64,000 nucleotides of DNA, from assembly GCA_016180425.1 (NCBI GenBank), contig JACPBF010000004.1, positions 1-64,000 of the forward strand, given 5' to 3'. The notes below the pieces were generated by a model. It did no database searches, was not told the origin of the DNA, and saw only the letters and a list, made by a program, of their open reading frames with translations. This stretch comes from Elusimicrobiota bacterium. Lineage in GTDB: Bacteria > Elusimicrobiota > Elusimicrobia > 2-02-FULL-39-32. Below, piece by piece: positions 23,618 through 30,128 of the stretch (within the stretch, counting starts at the first letter, position 1; every line of letters begins with the position of its first letter). The position numbers and the translations under genes are program-made.

Positions 23618-24901
23618 ATGAAATTTATCGCTGACCTTCATATCCATTCTTATCTTTCCAGAGCTTGCAGCCCTAAACTTAAGCCAGAAAGTCTCTATCG
23701 TTGGTGTCAGTTAAAAGGGATCACTGTGCTTGCCACCGGCGATTTCACTCATCCGCGCTGGTTTCAGGAGCTGCAGGAAAAGCTGATTCCAGCAGAATCA
23801 GGGCTTTTTCAACTTAAACCGGATTTAGCGGCTGTTATTGATAAAGACATCCCAGAGAGTTGCCGAGCTCCGGTTCGTTTTTTGCTGGGGGTAGAAATTA
23901 GTTCTATTTATAAAAAAAACGATCGTGTGCGAAAGGTGCATAATCTTGTTTTTGCCCCTTCTTTTGAAATTGCAGGCAGGATCGTCGCAAGCTTGGAAAA
24001 AATAGGCAACATTCGTTCAGACGGCAGGCCTATTCTTGGCTTAGACTCTAAAAAATTATTAACCATTCTGCTTGGAATTTCCGACCAAGCTTATCTGATC
24101 CCAGCCCATGCCTGGACCCCGCACTTTGCGGTGTTTGGTTCAGAATCTGGATTTGATTCTCTGGAAGAATGTTTTGATGAGCTTACACCACATATTTTTG
24201 CTATAGAAACTGGTCTTTCTTCAGACCCTCTTATGAATTGGCGCATATCCAATTTAGACAAGATCACTCTTATTTCCAATTCTGATGCGCATTCCCCGGA
24301 AAAGTTGGCAAGAGAAGGGAATCTTTTAGATACGCAACTTTCCTATGATGGAATTTTTGGAGCATTCAAAAGGGAAAAAGGGCGCCAGCTGCTTAAAACT
24401 CTTGAATTTTTTCCGGAAGAAGGCAAGTACCATGTGGATGGACATCGCAAATGTAAAGTGAGCATGAGCCCGGAAGAAACTATAAAGCGAAAAGGGCTGT
24501 GCCCTAAATGTGATAAGCCTGTAACGGTTGGGGTTTTGCACAGGATAGCTAAACTTGCAGATCGTAAAAAACCAAAAAAACCAGAGCAGTCTCCAGATTA
24601 CGAACATATCGTGCCTTTAAAAGAGGTGATTGGCCAAACATTGCAAGTGGGTACTAGTAGCCAGAGAGTGGATAAGCAATACCATCAGCTGCTTTCTCTT
24701 TTTGGAAATGAATTCTATATTTTACGCGAATTGCCTCTTAAACAATTAGAAAAAGAAGGCTATCCTCTTTTGGCCTTAGCTTTAAATCGCATGCGGCAAG
24801 GGAAGGCAGAGATTTTTCCAGGCTATGATGGAGAGTATGGGGTCATATCTCTCCTCAATGAAAAGGATTTTGTTCCCACCAGCCAGCTTGCTCTTTTGTG
24901 A
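23618..24901 (+). CDS. PHP-domain nuclease of the EndoQ type
   Basis: A 427-residue protein. The N-terminal PHP domain has DLHIHSYLSRACSP (metal ligands), GDFTHP, LLGVEISSIY, HNLVFAP, PAHAWTPHFAVFGSESGFDS and ISNSDAHSP. A zinc-finger part at about residues 285-310 has one Cys in HRKCKVSM and CPKC after it. This arrangement (PHP plus zinc finger, TIGR00375-like) is that of endonuclease Q, which cuts DNA 5' of uracil, hypoxanthine and abasic sites. The gene overlaps the UvrD-like helicase by 4 bases, suggesting nick-and-unwind repair of deaminated bases. EndoQ is known mainly in some archaea and a few bacteria. Confidence 0.82.
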   Translation: MKFIADLHIHSYLSRACSPKLKPESLYRWCQLKGITVLATGDFTHPRWFQELQEKLIPAESGLFQLKPDLAAVIDKDIPESCRAPVRFLLGVEISSIYKKNDRVRKVHNLVFAPSFEIAGRIVASLEKIGNIRSDGRPILGLDSKKLLTILLGISDQAYLIPAHAWTPHFAVFGSESGFDSLEECFDELTPHIFAIETGLSSDPLMNWRISNLDKITLISNSDAHSPEKLAREGNLLDTQLSYDGIFGAFKREKGRQLLKTLEFFPEEGKYHVDGHRKCKVSMSPEETIKRKGLCPKCDKPVTVGVLHRIAKLADRKKPKKPEQSPDYEHIVPLKEVIGQTLQVGTSSQRVDKQYHQLLSLFGNEFYILRELPLKQLEKEGYPLLALALNRMRQGKAEIFPGYDGEYGVISLLNEKDFVPTSQLALL

Positions 24902-26460
24902 AAGAATCTTCACAACAAGGACTTAACGCTTATCAACTGAAGGTCGTTCAAGAACTTAGCCAACATCTGATTGTAGTTGCCGGACCTGGCACTGGGAAAA
25001 CACTCACCTTTGCTCATAAAGTAGCTCATCTTTTAGAAGAAAAGAAAATTTCTGGAGAAGAAATTCTTGCCCTTACTTTTACCCGCAGCGCAGCCCAAGA
25101 AATGAAAGAACGCCTCAGCAGAATTCTTTCTCAACCTTTAGCTAAAAAAGAGTTGCCTTTAATTTGGATAAATACCTTTCATGCCATCGCTTTAAGAATC
25201 CTTCAAGAAGAATCTTATCCTTTTGGACCAGGCAGTTCCTATTCTTTAATAGAAGAAAATGAAAAACGAGAGCTGCTTAATCAGTTGGCGCCTAAAAAAG
25301 GGATTTCAAGAGTTTTAGAAGAAATCCGTAAACAAAAACAAAAACTTCAAATTCCTCAAGAAGGGATTGGAAAAGAATATCAAAAACTTCTTTTTGAAAA
25401 AAAGAGTTTGGATTTTGATGATCTTTTTTGTTATGTCTCCCTGCTCTTTAAGGAAAGGCCGGAAATTTTAGAAAAATACCGCAAACGCTTTTCTGTCATC
25501 CTCTGCGATGAGTTTCAGGATACCAGCTTTGCTCAGTACCATCTTATCCATCAGCTTGTTTCAAATAATTTCTTAGTTTTTGGCGATCCGGATCAAGCCA
25601 TTTATAGTTTTACAGACGATTTTTTTTCTTCGTTTGAACAGTTTAAGAAAGATTATCCGGAGCATAAAATTTTATCCTTATCAGAAAATTATCGTTCTCA
25701 GACGACTATTTTGGAAGCGGCAAAACAGGTGATAAATAAAAATCAAAGTTCTTTGCCCAGAGAACTAGAGGCTCGGATGGAACAGGGGCTGCCAATACAG
25801 ATCAGTTCTTATCAGACAGACAGACAAGAGTCAGAAATGATTGTTCGGGAAATCGAAAGTTTGCTGGGAGGCTCCAGTTATTTTTCTATTGATAGCCAGT
25901 GGACTAAAAAAGATAGGGAAAATTGCAGGTATGGATTTAAAGATATATGTATTCTCTATCGCTTCCATAGAGAGAGCTGGCTGCTTAAAAAAGTTTTGGA
26001 GCGCGCAGGTCTGCCTTATAAAGTTTTTGAAAAGGAAAGCAAAAAGGGGGAAGTTCATAAAGTAGAAGATTTAGAGAATTTTCAAAATAATGAATTTGGA
26101 GTGCCCGAGGGAGAAGCGATCACTTTAATGACCCTGCATCGTTCCAAGGGATTAGAGTTTCCAGTGATTTTTATTTTAGGGTGCGAGGAAGGAGTTATTC
26201 CTTATTACTCTTCAGAGAATCCGCTGATTCAGAGTCAAGAAATAGAAGAGGAGAGGCGCCTTTTTTACGTAGGGATGACCAGAGCTAAAAATCGTCTTTT
26301 TCTTTCTTATGCAAAAAAACGGATGCTTTTTGGAAAGATGTTAGAGTCCAACCCCTCTCCCTTTTTACAGGATATTGAAGAAAAACTTAAAGTTTTAGAG
26401 AAAAGCCAAACTCCAGAAAAAAAAGTTTTAGCTCAAGATAACCAGCTTAGCCTTTTTTAA
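24898..26460 (+). CDS. UvrD/Rep-type superfamily 1 DNA helicase, short form
   Basis: A 520-residue protein starting at a GTG that overlaps the EndoQ-like stop (GTGA). Motifs: Q motif (LNAYQLKVV), I (VVAGPGTGKTLTFA), Ia (LTFTRSAAQEMKERL), II (LCDEFQDTS), III (FGDPDQAIYSF), IV (LSENYRSQTTIL), V (ITLMTLHRSKGLEFPVIF) and VI (RRLFYVGMTRAKNRLFL). UvrD/PcrA are usually 650-750 residues, so the 1B/2B insertions are reduced here. The tail ends in NQLSLF, a beta-clamp-binding-like motif (QLSLF), which I find notable for a repair helicase. It is inferred to act with the upstream nuclease. Confidence 0.9.
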   Translation: MKESSQQGLNAYQLKVVQELSQHLIVVAGPGTGKTLTFAHKVAHLLEEKKISGEEILALTFTRSAAQEMKERLSRILSQPLAKKELPLIWINTFHAIALRILQEESYPFGPGSSYSLIEENEKRELLNQLAPKKGISRVLEEIRKQKQKLQIPQEGIGKEYQKLLFEKKSLDFDDLFCYVSLLFKERPEILEKYRKRFSVILCDEFQDTSFAQYHLIHQLVSNNFLVFGDPDQAIYSFTDDFFSSFEQFKKDYPEHKILSLSENYRSQTTILEAAKQVINKNQSSLPRELEARMEQGLPIQISSYQTDRQESEMIVREIESLLGGSSYFSIDSQWTKKDRENCRYGFKDICILYRFHRESWLLKKVLERAGLPYKVFEKESKKGEVHKVEDLENFQNNEFGVPEGEAITLMTLHRSKGLEFPVIFILGCEEGVIPYYSSENPLIQSQEIEEERRLFYVGMTRAKNRLFLSYAKKRMLFGKMLESNPSPFLQDIEEKLKVLEKSQTPEKKVLAQDNQLSLF

Positions 26461-26482
26461 CTAGTCACCATTAAGAGACCTA

Positions 26483-26539
26483 GAACCTGAAGGGCAGCGC
26501 GCCATGGGCTTGCCCGTTGGGAACTATTGATTTAGGTTC
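26483..26539. repeat. Nested hairpin between convergent genes
   Basis: GAACCT (26483-26488) pairs with AGGTTC (26534-26539) around an inner GGGCA...TGCCC stem. It separates the helicase and msrA 3' ends; termination in both directions is possible. Confidence 0.35.
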
Positions 26540-26540
26540 A

Positions 26541-27161
26541 CTATTTCCACATTTTTTTAAGATAAGAATCTCTGCCAGAGCCAATTTTGTAAGATTTATA
26601 ACGCAGGGGACATTTTTGGTAATATTTTTGATGGTAATCTTCAGCTTTGTAAAAGGTTGAGGCGGGCACAATTTCCGTCACAATCGGCTGATCGAATTTA
26701 CCAGACTTTTCCAATTTAGATTTAGAGTCTTGAGCTAGATTTTTTTGTTCTTCTGAATGATAAAAGATAGCGGTCCTGTATTGAGCGCCCACATCAAAAA
26801 ATTGCTGATTGAGTTTTGTGGGATCAATATTTTTCCAAAAAATTTCTAGAAGCTCCGTAAAACTTACCTGCTTAGGATCATAAATAATTTCCAGAGCTTC
26901 TGCATGGCCTGTTTTGCCGGAACAGACTTCGTCATAAGTAGGATTTGTTTTGGTTCCGCCGGTATATCCTACTGTGGTTGAAATCACGCCTTTTAGTTTG
27001 TCAAAAGCAGGCTGAGTGCACCAAAAGCAGCCTCCAGCAAATGTGGCTTTTTCAATTTTTACCTCTGCCATTTTAACCTCCTCCTTATTTGTCGCTAAGG
27101 ATTCCATGGACTGGAATAGAAAAAATAAAGCGAAAAAAAAGTAAATTTTTTTATAAGACAT
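26541..27161 (-). CDS. msrA: Peptide methionine-S-sulfoxide reductase, exported
   Basis: The ATG at 27161 gives 206 residues beginning with a signal-like MSYKKIYFFFALFFLFQ; a longer frame from 27200 is possible but buries this segment. The catalytic GGCFWC motif follows at about residue 42, then FDKLKGVISTTVGYTGG, the GHAEALEI block and the resolving region YYQKCPLRYKSY. MsrA reduces methionine-S-sulfoxide in proteins. The signal peptide places it in the periplasm. The C-terminus is short and lacks an MsrB domain. Confidence 0.92.
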   Translation of the reverse strand: MSYKKIYFFFALFFLFQSMESLATNKEEVKMAEVKIEKATFAGGCFWCTQPAFDKLKGVISTTVGYTGGTKTNPTYDEVCSGKTGHAEALEIIYDPKQVSFTELLEIFWKNIDPTKLNQQFFDVGAQYRTAIFYHSEEQKNLAQDSKSKLEKSGKFDQPIVTEIVPASTFYKAEDYHQKYYQKCPLRYKSYKIGSGRDSYLKKMWK

Positions 27162-27296
27162 AAAAGTGTTCTTTATTTGAAGGAAGTCTAACAAAAACAT
27201 TTATCGAGTTCAATGAGTTGAAAAAAAATTGATCTCTTGCTATAACTACAAAACATAAACTTTTTAAAGAAAGTAGGTGTAATATGTAAAATTTAA

Positions 27297-27314
27297 TATA
27301 CCCTTTAGGGTATA
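27297..27314. promoter_or_regulatory. HipB operator, distal site
   Basis: TATACCC-TTTA-GGGTATA, a 7-4-7 inverted repeat, the same as the site at 27377-27394. The E. coli hip operator is TATCC-N8-GGATA, so the outer geometry is alike. Confidence 0.7.
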
Positions 27315-27376
27315 AAATATTTAAAATTAAATAATTAAATAAATTTTAAATTGATTAAATTAATTAATTATTATAT

Positions 27377-27394
27377 TATACCCATTAGGGTATA
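27377..27394. promoter_or_regulatory. HipB operator, proximal site
   Basis: TATACCC-ATTA-GGGTATA, 80 bp centre to centre from the distal copy and ending 9 bases before the hipB start. A TATAAT (27395-27400 region) lies so close to the ATG that a transcript from it would be leaderless. Confidence 0.7.
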
Positions 27395-27403
27395 TATAAT
27401 TTT

Positions 27404-27616
27404 ATGGATAAAAATTTATTAATTGCAGATTTTGTTCGAAATAAAAGAACTAAAGCTGGCTTAACCCAAGTTGAATTAGCTGCTAAGTCCGGGGTAGGGT
27501 TACGTCTTGTTCGAGATATTGAGCAGGGAAAACAATCGTTTAGAACAGATGCTGTTAATAAGGTGCTTAAACTCTTTGGAGCCTGTCTTGGGCCAGTGAA
27601 TTTACCTAGGAATTGA
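27404..27616 (+). CDS. hipB: HipB-like antitoxin, XRE-type DNA-binding protein
   Basis: A 70-residue helix-turn-helix protein (TKAGLTQVELAAKSGVGLRL, then VRDIEQGKQSFRTDAVNKVL). It is the first of three overlapping genes (hipB-hipS-hipT). In the three-gene HipBST system of E. coli O127, HipB represses the operon and HipS is the actual antitoxin. Two palindromes upstream are its likely sites. No ribosome site is visible before the ATG. Confidence 0.85.
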   Translation: MDKNLLIADFVRNKRTKAGLTQVELAAKSGVGLRLVRDIEQGKQSFRTDAVNKVLKLFGACLGPVNLPRN

Positions 27617-27957
27617 TGAACATGTATAAAGAAGAAGCATTGGTTTATTACGGGAATAGAATTGCAGGAATCTTAAAGAAGAGCAAGTCCGGTTACGAAT
27701 TTATTTATGAAAAAAATTATCTTCAATATCCTAATGCCGCTCCTATTAGTTTATCCATGCCATTGCGAGAAGAAAAATATGAATCAAATCTTCTCTTCCC
27801 TTTTTTTGAAGGACTGCTTCCAGAAGGATGGCTGCTTAATATTATTTCTACTGCAGCAAAGATAGATAGAAACGATAAATTTAAATTGTTGCTTCATATT
27901 GGCCAAGATCCTATTGGAGCGGTAAGTATCTTGCCTTTTAACAGTGAGAATCTATGA
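27616..27957 (+). CDS. hipS: HipS antitoxin (HipA N-terminal subdomain 1)
   Basis: ATG at 27616 overlaps the hipB stop (TGATG); a TTG at 27613 and an ATG at 27622 are alternatives. The 113-residue protein matches only the first N-terminal subdomain of HipA: YYGNRIAGILKK, SLSMPLREEKYES, FPFFEGLLPEGW and IGQDPIGAVSILP. In HipBST this small protein blocks the kinase HipT. Its stop overlaps the hipT start (ATGA). Confidence 0.85.
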   Translation: MNMYKEEALVYYGNRIAGILKKSKSGYEFIYEKNYLQYPNAAPISLSMPLREEKYESNLLFPFFEGLLPEGWLLNIISTAAKIDRNDKFKLLLHIGQDPIGAVSILPFNSENL

Positions 27958-28874
27958 CTCGTTGTCACTGTTGTCAAAAGAATAGATCAAATTTTATTTC
28001 CTATCACACCCATTGTTTAAAAAAACTTTTTGGCGTTTCTTGGACGCCTAAGATTCCTTTTGGCATCCAAGAACTGCCAGCTCAAATTATCAAACTGAAA
28101 GGCAGAATGTCCATCTCTGGAGTTCAAATGAAAGTTTCCATCCAATTGAATCTATCAAGGAAAGAAATTGAGGTGATTGATAAAGGTGGTTCGTACATTC
28201 TTAAACCTGAACCGCCTGAATTTCCAGAACTTCCGCAAAACGAAAATCTTTGCATGAATATGGCTGGGGAGATGGGGATGGATGTTCCAGCTCATGGTTT
28301 ATTCAATATGGCTGATTCAAAGCCATGTTATATTATTAAAAGATTTGACCGCTTGAACAATGATCAGAAACTCCACAAGGAAACCATGTTTCAGATTCTT
28401 TTGGCGGAAGATAAATATCAAGGTTCTTTGGAAAAGGTAGGTGGTGCGATACAAAAGCATGCAACAAATATTGGGCTAGATGCGATTAATTTTTTCGAGA
28501 GAGTTTTGTTCTGCTTTATCATTGGGAATGGGGACATGCATTTAAAAAATTGGTCCTTAATTATTCAGGAAACCAGGGAGGTTTCACTTGCGCCTTGCTA
28601 TGATTTAGTTTGTTCAAAACTCTATATTCCAAATGAGGAAGAGTCCGCCCTTACATTGAATGGGAAAAAAAGCCGTTTAGAAAGAAAGGATTTTGAATCC
28701 CTTGCTTTAGGGTTAAAAATAGAAATCAAAGCAATTAAAAATGTTTTGGAAAAGTTTAGAAGCGCCAAAGAAAAAATATTAGAAATGACCGCTTCTTCAG
28801 AATTAAGCGATTCAAAAAAGCAGCAGTTGAAAGATATTATTTTAAACCGTTACCAACAGCTCTACCAAACTTAA
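27954..28874 (+). CDS. hipT: HipT serine/threonine kinase toxin
   Basis: A 306-residue HipA-type kinase lacking subdomain 1. It starts with a Cys-rich segment (CHCC and further Cys21). The glycine-rich loop is KGRMSISGVQ with S53-I-S55, matching the two autophosphorylated serines of E. coli HipT. Catalytic Asp194 is in GNGDMHLKNW and metal-binding Asp217 in CYDLVC. E. coli HipT phosphorylates tryptophanyl-tRNA synthetase and halts translation; the same target here is inference. The split gene order is the hallmark of HipBST rather than HipBA with a frameshift, since both junctions are ordinary ATGA overlaps. Confidence 0.85.
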   Translation: MTRCHCCQKNRSNFISYHTHCLKKLFGVSWTPKIPFGIQELPAQIIKLKGRMSISGVQMKVSIQLNLSRKEIEVIDKGGSYILKPEPPEFPELPQNENLCMNMAGEMGMDVPAHGLFNMADSKPCYIIKRFDRLNNDQKLHKETMFQILLAEDKYQGSLEKVGGAIQKHATNIGLDAINFFERVLFCFIIGNGDMHLKNWSLIIQETREVSLAPCYDLVCSKLYIPNEEESALTLNGKKSRLERKDFESLALGLKIEIKAIKNVLEKFRSAKEKILEMTASSELSDSKKQQLKDIILNRYQQLYQT

Positions 28875-28885
28875 CCCCGAATATT
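28873..28885. repeat. AACCCCGAATATT repeat end at the hipT stop
   Basis: It matches, with one extra C, the end of the inverted-repeat element at 29895-30086. It begins within the hipT stop codon. No second arm is evident. Confidence 0.35.
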
Positions 28886-28966
28886 GGCGTTGGGTATTTT
28901 AAAATGACACAATAAAAGAGTATGCCCTTGACAAAAGAGGCAATTTAGGCAATAATATCATTTAAC

Positions 28967-29054
28967 GAGTCTCTAAAAAGAGCAAATCCGCTGTAAGGCG
29001 GAGACGCAAAGCCATGAGTCCTTGATAAGGATTGTCAGGTTACTAAAAAGATTC
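28967..29054 (+). promoter_or_regulatory. Cyclic di-GMP-I (GEMM) riboswitch
   Basis: The stretch has the GEMM layout: P1 5' strand GAGTC (28967-28971), AGAGCAAATCC, a P2-type stem CCGCT/GGCGG closed by a GTAA tetraloop, the invariant GACGCAAAGCC junction, a second stem (AGTCC...GGATT), then GTCAGGTTAC and the P1 3' strand GATTC (29050-29054). Only one base separates P1 from the ATG of the next gene, so ligand-stabilised P1 may hide the translation start. Cyclic GMP-AMP variants of this class exist. Confidence 0.85.
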
Positions 29055-29055
29055 C

Positions 29056-29841
29056 ATGCAACTAATTATAAACTCAATTATTTTACGGCCATCTCACTAT
29101 ATTAAACGTGGGATGGTTTTTTTATTTTTTATCCACTGCGCTTTTTTCCCGGCCAATAGTTTTGCTCAAAAGAGGTCTGAAGGAGAAAATCATTCCATGG
29201 TTTTATCTAATCAAGATTCCCAACCTAGAAATGAGGAAGAGCATAGGATGAAGGAAAAAATGATGCAGCTTCCGCCTGAAGAAAGAGAAAAGATGATTCA
29301 AGGCTATAAAGTCAAAGAAATGGAAAGGAGAGATCGGGAAGAAAAATCTCTTTATTTATCTAATCAGGGGCTTAGACAACACGGGATGAGCGAGGAAGAT
29401 AAAAGGATGAAAGAAAAAGTCATGCAGCTCCCTCCAGAGCAAAGAGAATCAGCTATCCAAGAATATAAAAGGAAAAAGATGAGGGAGGGGGAGAGTCAGG
29501 ATCAAACAGGCATGGGTAAAGAAGAACATCAGCGTATGCATCCAGAAGAGAGAGGTATGAGTGAAGAAAAAAGGGATCGCATGGGTTCAGGAGACAGAGG
29601 CATGAGTGAAATGATCCATGAGCTTCCTCCAGATCAAAGAGGGCAGGCAGTTAAAGAATATAGAAAAGAGCAAGAAATGAAGCAGGGGATGAGTTCCATG
29701 GAGCCTAGTGAGGAACAAAAAAGGCAAATGACTACGGAAGATCGCGCCATGTTTCAAAAGATTATGCAGCTCCCTCCAGAACAAAGAGAAAAGGCAGCGC
29801 AAGAATATAAAATGCAAAGATCCAATTTTTACAGGCAGTAA
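29056..29841 (+). CDS. Secreted repeat protein under riboswitch control
   Basis: A 261-residue protein with a signal peptide (cleavage near Ala37, FPANSFA) and an otherwise highly charged, helical, Met/Gln/Glu-rich sequence with no cysteine after the signal. A motif built around QLPPEQRE...QEYK occurs four times, at about residues 66-86, 118-138, 183-203 and 233-253, joined by variable Glu/Arg-rich linkers with GMSEE repeats. I know no named family; periplasmic or extracellular proteins with PPEQRE helices include metal-stress adaptors and SH3/LptE-free helical repeats, but none fits clearly. Because the only visible control is a c-di-GMP riboswitch, a role in surface attachment or matrix is likely. 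The start without a clear ribosome site follows the riboswitch P1 directly. Confidence 0.65.
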   Translation: MQLIINSIILRPSHYIKRGMVFLFFIHCAFFPANSFAQKRSEGENHSMVLSNQDSQPRNEEEHRMKEKMMQLPPEEREKMIQGYKVKEMERRDREEKSLYLSNQGLRQHGMSEEDKRMKEKVMQLPPEQRESAIQEYKRKKMREGESQDQTGMGKEEHQRMHPEERGMSEEKRDRMGSGDRGMSEMIHELPPDQRGQAVKEYRKEQEMKQGMSSMEPSEEQKRQMTTEDRAMFQKIMQLPPEQREKAAQEYKMQRSNFYRQ

Positions 29842-29894
29842 TAAATTTTTAATTTCCGTCCTTAAACCTTAAAAATATCTAAATTCCATAATTT

Positions 29895-30086
29895 AACCCG
29901 AATATTGCATTAGAAAATGGAATTCGACAGAAAATCTAGCCATTTTTTCTTCACAAAAAAGTTCGCGAATACTTTCAAGTATTCTCTCACTTTTTTGTTT
30001 CGAAAAAATGGCTATCTTTTCCGTCTCGCGAAAAAATGGCTATCTTTTCCGTCTCGGTTCTCATTTTCTAATGCAATATTCGGGTT
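29895..30086. mobile_element. MITE-like 192-bp inverted-repeat element
   Basis: Perfect 25-bp terminal inverted repeats (29895-29919 and 30062-30086, outer end AACCCGAATATT) enclose further complementary arms and a central hairpin, so the whole unit can fold on itself. The right half contains two exact tandem 28-bp copies (30001-30028 and 30029-30056). A relative lies at 43036-43130 and lone ends lie at 15617 and 28873. No transposase frame is inside. Confidence 0.75.
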
Positions 30087-30128
30087 TAAATTAATCACTC
30101 TTTCCAAATTAGATGAGTGATTTGGATT

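Noticed and set aside
27613-28874. A hipA pseudogene split by a frameshift
   Set aside because: The two parts are joined by a normal ATGA overlap, match HipS and HipT in length, and the kinase keeps all catalytic residues and the S-I-S loop.
30001-30056. Start of a CRISPR array (two 28-bp identical units)
   Set aside because: The two copies are directly abutted with no spacer and belong to a foldback element with 25-bp inverted ends.
29842-30128. A protein-coding gene in the gap (about 67-residue frame at 29917-30120)
   Set aside because: The frame is made of the inverted-repeat element, with repeated low-complexity residues and no ribosome site.
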